64,000 nt of DNA from Novosphingobium sp. PC22D (GTDB lineage Bacteria > Pseudomonadota > Alphaproteobacteria > Sphingomonadales > Sphingomonadaceae). Below the pieces are notes generated by a model. It saw only the letters and a program-made list of their open reading frames with translations, did not search any database and had not been told where the DNA came from. Position numbers and translations under genes: made by a program. Shown piece after piece: positions 19,298-28,495 of this stretch (position 1 is its first letter; each line of letters opens with the position of its first letter). Where the stretch lies: positions 186,001-250,000 of the forward strand of contig NZ_MWMO01000003.1 of NCBI RefSeq assembly GCF_002556635.1, given 5' to 3'.

Positions 19298-19883
19298 GCC
19301 ATTTGAGCCGTCCGGCGAGGTTGTGGAGGATCGCGCCGGTCACACCCCAGATCTGGTGGCCCTCCCAGTCGATCTCGACGAAGTTGTGCGTGCGGTCTTC
19401 CCACTCGATCGACTTGATCTGCTGGTTCGCCGGATCGAGCACGAAGTCCACCGGCGCCTCGAACCACTGCGCGACTTCGGCGGGGTTCGGCCGGATCTCG
19501 ATGTCGGGCGAGACGACGCCGATCACCGGCGTGATCTCGTAGCCCGAGCCGGTGCGGTAGCGATCGCTCTCGCCCACGACGCGCACCGCCGCGCGGTCGA
19601 TGCCCAGTTCCTCCCAGGCCTCGCGCAGCGCGGCGGTGACCGCGTCCTCGCCGGGATCGACGCGGCCGCCCGGAAAGGCGATCTGCCCGGCATGGGCCCG
19701 CATGTTCGAGGGGCGGTGGAGGAACAGCATGCCCGGCCGCTCGCGCTCGACGATGGTGACGAGCACGGCGGCGGGGATGAAGCTCTCGATCTCGTGGATA
19801 CGCGGGTCGATCCAAAGGGCCTGCGGGGCCGCCGCGTGCCCGGTTTCGTATTTGCGGAAGACGTGATCGAAAAGCATGCTCAT
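19290..19883 (-). CDS. NUDIX hydrolase, CoA pyrophosphatase type
   Basis: 197 residues with a complete NUDIX box: Gly73, Glu79, Arg87, Glu88, Glu91, Glu92, Gly94 (GRVDPGEDAV...REAWEEL). Upstream of it, LHRPSNMRAHAGQIAFPGG matches the NudL/YeaB CoA-pyrophosphatase signature. It is expected to cleave CoA or its derivatives to 3',5'-ADP and 4'-phosphopantetheine. The ATG overlaps the DUF1285 stop by 4 bp (ATGA), and the gene itself overlaps cca by 8 bp. Confidence 0.92.
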   Translation of the reverse strand: MSMLFDHVFRKYETGHAAAPQALWIDPRIHEIESFIPAAVLVTIVERERPGMLFLHRPSNMRAHAGQIAFPGGRVDPGEDAVTAALREAWEELGIDRAAVRVVGESDRYRTGSGYEITPVIGVVSPDIEIRPNPAEVAQWFEAPVDFVLDPANQQIKSIEWEDRTHNFVEIDWEGHQIWGVTGAILHNLAGRLKWHD

Positions 19884-20425
19884 GCCGGGGTCAGCGAGAA
19901 TTCCACGCCCTGGCTCGTGACCGAAGCGCCGCTTCCGGCCAGCGCGATCTCGGCGAGCTGCGCCCATGTGCTGCGGTTGAGCCGCGCCTCGGTGCCGTGG
20001 CGCACGGCGACGTAGATCGCGGGGGTCTCGCGATCGCCGGCCGCGCGGATCGGATGCTCGGGGCCGGCGATGACGAGATCGTCGGTGTTGAGCCGGAATG
20101 CGAGCGCGTCGCCGTCCTGCCGCACGTCGGTGGCAATGAAGGCGGCGTCGTCGACCGCGATCGCGAGCTTCTGGGTCGGCGTCACCAGCCAGTGCTGCCC
20201 GTCGGCGTCGCGCAGCAGCAGCGAAGCGAAGGCGCGCACCATCGCCGCGCGGCGGATCTCGCTGCCCTGATGGAACCAGCGGCCGTCCGCCGCGATCCGC
20301 ATCTCGCTGTCGCCCACGTGTTCGGGCGACCACTGGTCGAGCGGCGGCAGTTTGCGCGCGGTGACGAGATCGGCGATCTCGGCCAGCGAGAGGCCGGCAA
20401 GCTCGGGGGGAGGCTCGTAAGGCAT
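19880..20425 (-). CDS. DUF1285-family protein
   Basis: 181 residues recognisable as DUF1285: MRIAADGRWFHQGSEIRRAAMVRAFASLLLRD, then HWLVTPTQKLAIAVDDAAFIA and LAFRLNTDDLVIAGPEHPI. It is a cytoplasmic all-beta protein of unknown function, commonly next to the CoA-type NUDIX gene in alphaproteobacteria. The start is the ATG at 20425, 22 bp after the GNAT gene. It is translationally coupled to the NUDIX gene downstream. Confidence 0.9.
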   Translation of the reverse strand: MPYEPPPELAGLSLAEIADLVTARKLPPLDQWSPEHVGDSEMRIAADGRWFHQGSEIRRAAMVRAFASLLLRDADGQHWLVTPTQKLAIAVDDAAFIATDVRQDGDALAFRLNTDDLVIAGPEHPIRAAGDRETPAIYVAVRHGTEARLNRSTWAQLAEIALAGSGASVTSQGVEFSLTPA

Positions 20426-20447
20426 CGGATCGCGATGCCAGATCGGC

Positions 20448-20963
20448 TCAGCCGCGCCAAGGCCCCAGCATGCCCTCGCGGGGCAGAACGCCCGGGTTGT
20501 CGCAGCGCACCAGCAGCCGGGCCGGGTCCCAGGGACCGGGAAGCGACCAGCCTCCGGTCGGCGCCGCGCTGAAGCCCCAGAAGCGGCCGTAGTAGTCGGC
20601 ATCGCCGATCAGAACTTGCGGCAGCGGCGCGCCGGGCGCGATGCAGGCGAGCGTGGCGGACATCAGCGCCTTGCCGTAGCCCTGCTCCTGCAACTCGGGC
20701 AGCACCGCGACGGGGCCGACCATGATCATCGGATGCGGCTTTCCGGCATCGTCGGTGAGCGCGACCGGCCAGCACTGGATCGTCCCTGCGAGCTGGTCGT
20801 GCGCGTCGAGCACGGCGAAGCTGAGGCCGGGCAGCCAGTCCATGCCTTCGCGGACCTTGTAGGCGGTTCGCTGGCCGCGCTCGGGTTCGAAGGCGCGATC
20901 GAGCAATTGCTCGACCAGCACGGGATCGACGTTATCGAGCGGGATGATCGCGGCTTCGGACAT
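20448..20963 (-). CDS. GNAT-family N-acetyltransferase (YhbS-like)
   Basis: 171 residues. The acetyl-CoA-binding motif A is VGPVAVLPELQEQGYGKALMSA (split here as VGPVAVLPELQ plus GYGKALM), followed by QVLIGDADYYGRFWGFSAA, a segment typical of the YhbS subgroup. The substrate is unknown. First gene of the tight minus-strand set GNAT, DUF1285, NUDIX, cca; the sugar dehydrogenase gene lies 45 bp upstream on the same strand. Confidence 0.88.
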   Translation of the reverse strand: MSEAAIIPLDNVDPVLVEQLLDRAFEPERGQRTAYKVREGMDWLPGLSFAVLDAHDQLAGTIQCWPVALTDDAGKPHPMIMVGPVAVLPELQEQGYGKALMSATLACIAPGAPLPQVLIGDADYYGRFWGFSAAPTGGWSLPGPWDPARLLVRCDNPGVLPREGMLGPWRG

Positions 20964-21008
20964 AGCCGGCGCGCCGATAGGGGCTGCGCGCGCCGTTGTC
21001 GATGGCGT

Positions 21009-22178
21009 TTACCGTCCGGTCGGGACCATTTTGAGCAATCGGCTCGCGCCGCGCTCCTCGCCGTCCTCGAGCAGCCAGATCGCGCCGTCCGGTCCCTGCT
21101 CGATCTCGCGGATTCGGTGTTCGGTGGGATAGCGAGCCACTTCGCGGGCGCTGGTGCCCTCGATCGCGACGCGCACGATGCCTGCCGGCTTCATCGCCGC
21201 GATCACCGCCTCGCCCTTCCATTCGGGGAAGGCGTCGCCGGTGTAGAAGATGAAATCGCCCGGTGCGATCACCGGGTCCCAGCTTATCGCGGGCGCGGCG
21301 AGGTCGGGACGCGTCGAATGGTCGGGGATCGCCTCGCCGTCGTAGTGGACGCCGTTCGAGACCAGCGGCCAGCCGTAGTTGCGGCCCGGCTCGACGAGGT
21401 TGAGTTCATCGCCGCCGCGCGGGCCGTGCTCGAGATCCCACAAGCGCCCCGCTGGATCGAACGCGAGGCCGAGCACGTTGCGATGGCCGTAGGACCAGAT
21501 CTGGTTGGTCGGCGCGGGTTTGTCCGCCATCGGGTTGCCGGCGGCGGGTGTCCCGTCCGGATCGAGCCGCACGATCGTTCCCAGGTTGTTGGTCATATCC
21601 TGCGCCGGGCTCATTTTCTGGCGCTCGCCCGACGAGATGAACAGGTGCTGCCTGTCGGGCGAGAAGGCGATGCGATGCGAATAGTGGCCGCGCCCGGTGA
21701 CCTTGGGCTGCTGGCGCCAGATCACCTCGAGATCCTCGAGGGCGCAGGCGTCCGGTTCCGCGCACACGAGATTCGCGCGGCCGACCGCCGCGCCGCGCGT
21801 GTTTCCGTCGCCCGCCTCGGCCCAGCTCAGGTAGACGGTGCGGCGGTCGAGCGTGTCGCTCGTCTGGCCGGGCGCGAAGACGAAATCGCCCAAACCGCCT
21901 TGTCCGCCGTAATCGACCTCGGGCACGCCGGAAACGGTGCCCATGGTGCCGTCGGGCCTCATGAAGCGCAGGCGGCCCTTCATCTCGGTGACGAAAAGCG
22001 TGCCGGTGCCCTCGTCGAAATCCATGGCCCAGGGCTCGTCGAACTGCTGCACGACCTCGATCGTGAAGGGGGCTCCGGAGCCGGTTTCCCGAGCGTTTTC
22101 CCCGGATGCGGCCTCGCCGCAACTTGCGAGACCGAGAGCGAGAGGCGATACGAGAGTGAGGAAGCGAAGAGTTGTCAT
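21009..22178 (-). CDS. PQQ-dependent sugar dehydrogenase (soluble aldose dehydrogenase type), lipoprotein
   Basis: 389 residues. The signal peptide ends in the lipobox LASC (Cys about residue 20), so this is probably a periplasmic or outer-membrane lipoprotein. A six-bladed propeller of the Yli/GdhB class follows, with EPWAMDF, GGQGGLGDF, GHYSHRIAFSPD, SYGHRNVLGLAFDP, EHGPRGGDELN and GRNYGWP, the PQQ and active-site His region. No PQQ biosynthesis genes are visible here. The start at 22178 has a very strong AGGAGG 5 nt upstream and overlaps the start codon of the divergent rnhB. Confidence 0.9.
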   Translation of the reverse strand: MTTLRFLTLVSPLALGLASCGEAASGENARETGSGAPFTIEVVQQFDEPWAMDFDEGTGTLFVTEMKGRLRFMRPDGTMGTVSGVPEVDYGGQGGLGDFVFAPGQTSDTLDRRTVYLSWAEAGDGNTRGAAVGRANLVCAEPDACALEDLEVIWRQQPKVTGRGHYSHRIAFSPDRQHLFISSGERQKMSPAQDMTNNLGTIVRLDPDGTPAAGNPMADKPAPTNQIWSYGHRNVLGLAFDPAGRLWDLEHGPRGGDELNLVEPGRNYGWPLVSNGVHYDGEAIPDHSTRPDLAAPAISWDPVIAPGDFIFYTGDAFPEWKGEAVIAAMKPAGIVRVAIEGTSAREVARYPTEHRIREIEQGPDGAIWLLEDGEERGASRLLKMVPTGR

Positions 22179-22803
22179 GGTCCTCCTAACGCAGATCGCC
22201 GCCGATGGTGTCAACGGTATCATCGTCGGCGTTGACGAAGCCGGACGCGGTCCGCTGGCCGGACCGGTCGTGGCCGGTGCGGTCGTGCTGTGCAAGCCCC
22301 GGCCCGCCGGGCTCGACGATTCCAAGAAGCTCACGCGCGAACGCCGCGCGCAGCTCGAGGCGACGATCAAGCGCCGCTGCACATGGGCGGTCGGCGTGGT
22401 CGACGTCGACGAGATCGACCGGCTCAACATCTTCGGCGCGACCATGCTGGCGATGACCCTGGCGGTCTCGTCGCTGTGCGAGCAACTCGGCTGCGATCCG
22501 CTGGAAGTGCGGGTCGACGGCAACCTGACTCCGGCGGGCCGGCGTCCGGAGTGGCGCTGGAAGGCGCGCGCGATCGTCGGCGGTGATGCCGTGGAGCCGT
22601 GCATCTCGGCCGCCTCTATCATCGCCAAGGAACACCGCGACCGCCTGATGCGCGAGCTTGCGCTGGCGCACCCGCACTATGGCTGGGAGCGCAACGCGGG
22701 CTACGGCACGCCCGAGCATCTCGCGGCGCTGCGCGAACACGGACCCACACCCTGGCATCGCCGCAGCTTCGCGCCGGTCGCGCAACTTGAGATGGCGCTA
22801 TGA
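22177..22803 (+). CDS. rnhB: Ribonuclease HII
   Basis: 208 residues with the active-site motif GVDEAGRGPLAG (Asp20, Glu21), KKLTRERR, VRVDGN and the SIIAKEHRD segment that completes the DEDD site. It removes ribonucleotides from DNA and RNA-DNA hybrids. ATG 22177 is the only standard start codon between the upstream region and the catalytic motif; GTG 22156 is the next candidate. This means the gene starts within the divergent sugar dehydrogenase start codon. The last 4 bp overlap the SDR gene (ATGA). Confidence 0.95.
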   Translation: MVLLTQIAADGVNGIIVGVDEAGRGPLAGPVVAGAVVLCKPRPAGLDDSKKLTRERRAQLEATIKRRCTWAVGVVDVDEIDRLNIFGATMLAMTLAVSSLCEQLGCDPLEVRVDGNLTPAGRRPEWRWKARAIVGGDAVEPCISAASIIAKEHRDRLMRELALAHPHYGWERNAGYGTPEHLAALREHGPTPWHRRSFAPVAQLEMAL

Positions 22804-23714
22804 AGGGCTTCACCGCCGCCGATGTGCCCGACCTTGCGGGCAAGTGCGTGATGGTGACCGGGGCGAACACCGGCATCGGCTTCGAGGCCGCCAAGGTGCT
22901 TGCCGCGCGGCATGCGCGTGTGCTGCTCGCCTGCCGCAGCGAGGACCGGGCAAGCGCGGCAATGGACGCGATCCGGCGGGAGGTGCCTGCGGCCGACCTC
23001 GCCTTCGTGGCGCTCGACCAGGCCGATCTCGAAAGCGTGCGCGCCTGCGCCGCCCAGATCGCGGACGAACCGCGCCTCGACGTGCTGCTCAACAACGCCG
23101 GAGTCATGTTTCCGCCGCTGACGCGAACCGCGCAGGGTCACGAATTGCAGTTCGGCGTGAACCATCTCGGCACCTTCGCGCTGACCGGACTGCTGCTGCC
23201 CAAACTAACGCAGTCGCCGGGCGCGCGCGTCGTCGTGACGGCGAGCCTCGCGCACTGGAGCGGCGACATCAAATGGGACGATCTCGACGCGCACCGGAGC
23301 TACGAGCGGGGCAAGCGCTATTCGGACAGCAAGCTGATGAACCTGCTGTTCGCGCACGAACTCGATCGCAGGCTGCGCGCGGCGGGCTCGCCGGTGAGCG
23401 CGATGGCATGCCATCCCGGTGTCGCGGCCACCGAACTGGTGCGCCACTTGCCGTGGATCGCGCGCGCGACCTGGCCGATCGTCAATCTGCTGCTCAACAC
23501 GCCGGCGCAGGGAGCCTGGCCCGCGCTGCAGGCGGCGACCGATTCCGGGGCGCAGCCGGGCGGCTATTACGGACCGAGAGGCTTTCGCGGCACGCGCGGG
23601 GATTCCGGCCTCTCGCCGCGCAGCAAGGCCTCGCGCGAAGATGCCCTGGCAGAGCGGCTCTGGAAGGTGTCGGTCGAGATGACCGGGATCGATCCGGACT
23701 TCGCCGCGCGCTGA
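22800..23714 (+). CDS. Short-chain dehydrogenase/reductase (retinol dehydrogenase-like)
   Basis: 304 residues. Cofactor motif TGANTGIG (20-27), NNAG (97-100), catalytic Ser148, Tyr173 and Lys177 (YSDSK). The RSE after the second strand (ACRSED) suggests NADP preference. It belongs to the long 'retinol dehydrogenase/WW-domain oxidoreductase-like' SDRs. The substrate cannot be assigned. It is translationally coupled to rnhB and sits between rnhB and ccrM, which are direct neighbours in many other alphaproteobacteria. Confidence 0.9.
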   Translation: MKGFTAADVPDLAGKCVMVTGANTGIGFEAAKVLAARHARVLLACRSEDRASAAMDAIRREVPAADLAFVALDQADLESVRACAAQIADEPRLDVLLNNAGVMFPPLTRTAQGHELQFGVNHLGTFALTGLLLPKLTQSPGARVVVTASLAHWSGDIKWDDLDAHRSYERGKRYSDSKLMNLLFAHELDRRLRAAGSPVSAMACHPGVAATELVRHLPWIARATWPIVNLLLNTPAQGAWPALQAATDSGAQPGGYYGPRGFRGTRGDSGLSPRSKASREDALAERLWKVSVEMTGIDPDFAAR

Positions 23715-23729
23715 AAATATTTTCGGGCC

Positions 23730-23891
23730 GAATCCGCTCGACTCCGCATCCAGATATGGTGGCGCTCTTCGGGGGCGCATGCCACATCTTGTGTCGGACT
23801 CGTTCCGTTCTTGCCGTCTTAACCTCCCCTAAACCATGAAACGTCAGGATTCCCGGCGAGTCGCGGCTTGACGGCGAGTCGCCGAAGACTC
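23730..23891. promoter_or_regulatory. Cluster of seven GANTC (CcrM) sites upstream of ccrM
   Basis: Within 162 bp, GANTC occurs at 23730, 23740, 23797, 23848, 23858, 23876 and 23887 (first base of each). GANTC is the methylation target of CcrM, encoded 35 bp downstream. In Caulobacter, methylation of GANTC sites in the ccrM leader shuts off its promoter. The density here is far above chance for a high-GC sequence and argues for a similar, stronger autoregulatory leader. Confidence 0.7.
23819..23838 (+). promoter_or_regulatory. CtrA-like box in the ccrM promoter
   Basis: TTAA, then 7 bp, then TAAACCATG: one base short of the CtrA consensus TTAA-N7-TTAAC. It lies ~90 bp before the ccrM ATG, inside the GANTC cluster. 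CtrA activates ccrM in Caulobacter. Inferred from consensus only. Confidence 0.55.
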
Positions 23892-23898
23892 ACCCTAG

Positions 23899-25047
<1,149 letters not shown>

Positions 25048-25063
25048 GATCGCCGCGGCGCAG

Positions 25064-26179
25064 ATGAGCCAGTCCGTCTATATCCGGCCGATCGCACTCG
25101 TCGACAGCCCGCAGTGCGAGGAGGGCGAGGCGATTCGCCTAGGCGGCGCGATGGTCTGGGCGAGCCGTTTCGCGCTGATCGTGCGCGAAGGTGGCCGCGT
25201 CGTCTCGCGCGAGCGCGTCGCGGCCTGCGAGATGGCCGATGCCATCGCTGGCCTGCGCGATGCGCTGGGCGCCGAAGCGGAGGCACAATGGGCGGCCCTT
25301 CGCATGGTTCACGCCCCGTTGACGTGCGGCGAACGGGTAATCCGTCTGGACCAGCCGCAGGTCATGGGCATTCTCAACCTCACGCCCGACAGCTTCTCCG
25401 ACGGCGGTGAGTTCCTCGATCGGCCCGACGTCGGGCGCGCGCATGCTGCGGCCATGCTCGAAGCGGGCGCGGCGATCATCGACGTGGGTGGGGAATCGAC
25501 TCGTCCCGGGGCGGCGGCGGTTTGGGAGGGCGACGAGATTCAGCGCGTCGTTCCCATGGTCGAGCATCTTGCCGCGACGGGCGCGGCCATCAGCGTCGAT
25601 ACGCGCCGCGCGGCGGTGATGGAGGCCGCGCTCGGCGCGGGCGCGCATGTCCTCAACGACGTCTCCGCCTTGCGCTACGACCCGCGCAGCCTCGAACTGG
25701 CGGCGGCGACCGGTGTACCGGTCGTGCTGATGCACGCGCCGGGCGAGGGCGACGCGCTCCACGACGGCCCCGGCTACGGCGATGTCGTGACCGATGTGTT
25801 CGACTGGCTGCGCGAGCGGCGTGACATCGCGATCGCCGCCGGGATCGCGCGCGAGCGGATCGTGCTCGATCCGGGCATCGGCTTCGGCAAGACGGTTTCC
25901 GAGAATCTCGCGCTGATGAATGCGCTGCCGATGTTCCATGCGCTGGGCCAGCCGCTGCTCGTCGGTGCTAGCCGCAAGCGCCTGATCGGGGCGCTCGCCA
26001 ACGAGGCTCCCGCGCACGAGCGGCTCGGCGGTTCGCTCACGCTGGCGCTCAAGGCGGTCGAGGCAGGAGTGCACCTCCTGCGCGTGCACGACGTGGCGCA
26101 GACGGTGCAGGCGGTGCGCGTCTGGCGCGGCATGCGGGACGCGGCTCTGACCGATTTCAGCCAGCTTCCGGCGCTCTGA
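25064..26179 (+). CDS. folP: Dihydropteroate synthase with N-terminal extension
   Basis: 371 residues. From about residue 100 it is a standard DHPS barrel: VMGILNLTPDSFSDGG, GGESTRPGA, SVDTRR, LNDVSAL, LDPGIGFGKT and GASRKR. It condenses 6-hydroxymethyl-dihydropterin pyrophosphate with p-aminobenzoate and is the sulfonamide target. The first ~95 residues (MSQSVYIRPIALVDSP...) form an extra N-terminal domain seen in a subset of alphaproteobacterial DHPS proteins; its role is not established. Start at ATG 25064, 16 bp after ccrM. Confidence 0.95.
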   Translation: MSQSVYIRPIALVDSPQCEEGEAIRLGGAMVWASRFALIVREGGRVVSRERVAACEMADAIAGLRDALGAEAEAQWAALRMVHAPLTCGERVIRLDQPQVMGILNLTPDSFSDGGEFLDRPDVGRAHAAAMLEAGAAIIDVGGESTRPGAAAVWEGDEIQRVVPMVEHLAATGAAISVDTRRAAVMEAALGAGAHVLNDVSALRYDPRSLELAAATGVPVVLMHAPGEGDALHDGPGYGDVVTDVFDWLRERRDIAIAAGIARERIVLDPGIGFGKTVSENLALMNALPMFHALGQPLLVGASRKRLIGALANEAPAHERLGGSLTLALKAVEAGVHLLRVHDVAQTVQAVRVWRGMRDAALTDFSQLPAL

Positions 26180-26359
26180 TCGAAGCTGTCTGCTAGATTA
26201 ACCACCTGAAAATTATGTAAAAAAGTGGCGCTATCGGCGCAGCCTGCCCGCCGCGCGGAACGGCTCGACGGATTGGCGGGAGGCATTTGCCCGGTTCCTC
26301 GTTGAGCCTTCCGAACGCAGGCAATCGGGCCTTGCGTCACGTTGAGAAGGGGAACCCAA

Positions 26360-26716
26360 ATGACCCGCAACATCACCAAGTCCGCACGTATCGCCGTTGC
26401 CGCTCTGGCGCTCGCGCCCGCGACGGCCATGGCCATTCCGATGCTCTACGAGGAGCAGCTCGCCCATTCCGAGGAAACGCGGATCATCCGCTATCCGATC
26501 GCCGGAATCGAGAACCAGTGGTGGTTCAACTACCGCAGCAACGTCGGCGAGGCCAGGAAGGAACTCGCCAGTGACCTCAAGCGCGCGAGCGACACCGAGG
26601 ATAAGCGCGACGCCTGGGACGAATATGCCGGCGAACTCAAGGATGAGCGCGTCGATTACGTCAAGAAGATGCAGAAGAAGGGTTATCCGGTCGGCGAGGT
26701 CTACGTCGGCGACTGA
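26360..26716 (+). CDS. Secreted small protein of unknown function
   Basis: 118 residues with a signal peptide (hydrophobic residues 11-25, ATAMA then cleavage). The mature part is charged and helical: WWFNYRSNVGEARKELASDLKRASDTEDKRDAWDEYAGELKDERVDYVKKMQKKG. No Cys, no recognised family. The ATG at 26360 has GAAGGGGAAC upstream. The 180-bp gap before it is AT-rich (GATTAACCACC, AAAATTATGTAAAAAAG), which suggests its own promoter; a TTAACC half-site there might bind CtrA. Confidence 0.7.
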   Translation: MTRNITKSARIAVAALALAPATAMAIPMLYEEQLAHSEETRIIRYPIAGIENQWWFNYRSNVGEARKELASDLKRASDTEDKRDAWDEYAGELKDERVDYVKKMQKKGYPVGEVYVGD

Positions 26717-26733
26717 TCCCGTTCCCGATCACG

Positions 26734-26772
26734 CAAGGGCGGCGGCGGGCCGGGCAGGCCGCGCCGCCCTTG
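26734..26772. terminator. Convergent terminator-like hairpin
   Basis: A 10-bp perfect stem (CAAGGGCGGC at 26734-26743, GCCGCCCTTG at 26763-26772), extended by one pair, in the 72-bp gap between two convergent genes. There is no T-tract on either side, so termination would be weak or factor-dependent. Confidence 0.5.
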
Positions 26773-26788
26773 TCGTGCCGGCGCGCCG

Positions 26789-28213
26789 TCAGGCGGCGTT
26801 GTCGATGCCGAGTTCGGAGAGCTTGCGGTAGAGCGTCGAGCGGCCGATGCCGAGCCGCCGCGCCACTTCGGTCATCCGCCCCCGGTAGAGGCCGATCGCC
26901 AAACGGATCACGTCGGCCTCGATCTCCTCCAGCGGGCGCAGGTTGCCGTCGGCAGTGTAGAGCATCACGCCCGCATCCTCGTGCCGGCTTGTGGACAACC
27001 CTGTGGACTGGTCTGTGCCCAGGATGTCGAGAAGCTGTGGAAAGTCTTCCGAGGTCAACGCGTCGCCGTCGCAGAACACCGCGGCGCGGAACAGCACCGC
27101 CTGAAGCTGGCGCACGTTTCCCGGCCAGTCGTAGGCGGCGAGCAGCGAGAGCGCGCCGTCGGTGATGCCGAGTTCGCGCAGGCCCGGCTGCTCGCCGATG
27201 CGCGCGAGGAAGAAACGCGAGAGCGGCGAGATGTCGCCGGTGCGCTCGCGCAGCGGCGGCAGCTCGACGGTCACCGGGGCCAGCGCCTCGTGGAGTTCGG
27301 GCAGGAACAGCCCGGCGTCGACCAGCTCGCGCAGCGGCATGTTGCTGGCCGCGAGCACGCGCACGTCGACGCGGAAGCTGTGCCGCGCACCGATCGGCCG
27401 GACGCCGTTCTTGCGCAGCGATTCAAGCAGGCGTTCCTGCACGCTCACCGGCAGGCGGTCGATCTCGTCGATCGCCAGGGTGGCGCCGTCGCAATGCTGG
27501 AGCGCTCCGATCTGCCGGTCGAAGGCGCCAGCGAAAGCGCCCTTTTCATGCCCGAACAGCACCGATTCGATCGAGTTCGCCGGAAAGCCGCCGATGTTGA
27601 CGATCCGCAACGGCATCTTGGCGCGCGGACTGGCGGCGTGCATCGCGCGGATCAGCATTTCCTTGCCGGTTCCGCTCTCGCCCTCGATCAGCACCGGCGC
27701 ATGGCCGCGCGCGGCCTTGGCGGCGACGGCGAGCGCCTTGCGGAACTTCGGCGCGGCACCGATCATCGATTCGAAGTCGGCGTTGGCGATGAGCTTTTCG
27801 GTCAGCGGCGCCAGTTCGTCGCGCGGCGCCTCGCGCGTGGTCGCCGCGCGCAGCGCCTGCATCAGCCGGTCGGGCGCGACCGGCTTGACGAGGTAGTCGG
27901 TGGCTCCGGCGCGCATCGCCTCGACCGCGAGCAGCGGCGAGGTGCTCGATGTCAGCATCAGGATGGGCAGGGCGGGGCGGCGCGACTTGAGCTCGGCGAT
28001 CAGTTCGCAGGCGTCGTCTCCGGGGACCCACTGGTCGAGGATGATCGCGGACAGCGCCATGCCCTGGCGCGTGCCGAGCTGGGCGATCGCGGTCTCGGCA
28101 TCGCGCGCGACGATCGTGCGCCAGCCCTCGCGCGAGGCGAGCGCGGTGATGAGCCGCGATTGCGCGGGCTCATCGTCGATCAGCATTAGCAGACGAGTAT
28201 CCGTATCCGCCAT
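26789..28213 (-). CDS. NtrC-family response regulator with variant GAFTGA loop
   Basis: 474 residues. Receiver domain: acidic pair in LMLIDDEP, phospho-acceptor Asp60 in ILDQWVPG, Lys110 in YLVKP. AAA+ domain: Walker A GESGTGKE (178-185), Walker B region TLAIDEIDR, and the sigma-54 contact loop GAFAGA (225-230), where the canonical GAFTGA Thr is Ala228. C-terminal Fis-type helix-turn-helix: EVARRLGIGRSTLYRKL. No sensor kinase gene is adjacent. The Thr-to-Ala change makes sigma-54 activation doubtful; it may act as a sigma-54-independent regulator or repressor. Confidence 0.9.
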   Translation of the reverse strand: MADTDTRLLMLIDDEPAQSRLITALASREGWRTIVARDAETAIAQLGTRQGMALSAIILDQWVPGDDACELIAELKSRRPALPILMLTSSTSPLLAVEAMRAGATDYLVKPVAPDRLMQALRAATTREAPRDELAPLTEKLIANADFESMIGAAPKFRKALAVAAKAARGHAPVLIEGESGTGKEMLIRAMHAASPRAKMPLRIVNIGGFPANSIESVLFGHEKGAFAGAFDRQIGALQHCDGATLAIDEIDRLPVSVQERLLESLRKNGVRPIGARHSFRVDVRVLAASNMPLRELVDAGLFLPELHEALAPVTVELPPLRERTGDISPLSRFFLARIGEQPGLRELGITDGALSLLAAYDWPGNVRQLQAVLFRAAVFCDGDALTSEDFPQLLDILGTDQSTGLSTSRHEDAGVMLYTADGNLRPLEEIEADVIRLAIGLYRGRMTEVARRLGIGRSTLYRKLSELGIDNAA

Positions 28214-28362
28214 GGCGTGCGAGCGGTCCTTGGGTCCCTGAATGTCAGGAAGACCGGCATAAAGACGGGGGGTAAAGGTCCGATTAAGGCTAGGCACTTG
28301 AGCCGCGCGAAGGGCCCGGCTAGAGAAGACGCCGAAGACCGCATCACCGGGGGGACTACGCG

Positions 28363-28488
28363 ATGGCTACCGGCCATGACATGAAGACTGCCAACAGCAC
28401 CTACGAGGGCTTTCTCACGCTCTTCAAGTGGGGGACGATCCTTTCGGTGATCGTCGCGGCCTTCGTCGTTTTCCTGATCGCGTCCTGA
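28363..28488 (+). CDS. aa3-type cytochrome c oxidase subunit IV-like miniprotein
   Basis: A 41-residue protein with one membrane helix (about residues 24-40, GTILSVIVAAFVVFLIA) after a short soluble segment DMKTANSTYEGFLTLFKW. The TYxGFLxLFKWGT pattern matches the bacterial aa3 oxidase subunit IV family (COX4_pro_2). This family is often found upstream of pntA in alphaproteobacteria, as here, 7 bp ahead. No other oxidase subunits are in the window, so its partner is unverified. Confidence 0.8.
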   Translation: MATGHDMKTANSTYEGFLTLFKWGTILSVIVAAFVVFLIAS

Positions 28489-28495
28489 TACCGGC

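Noticed and set aside
22208..22210. A GTG within rnhB as an alternative start that would avoid the overlap
   Set aside because: The triplet is out of frame (the in-frame codons are GGT and GTC), so it cannot start rnhB.
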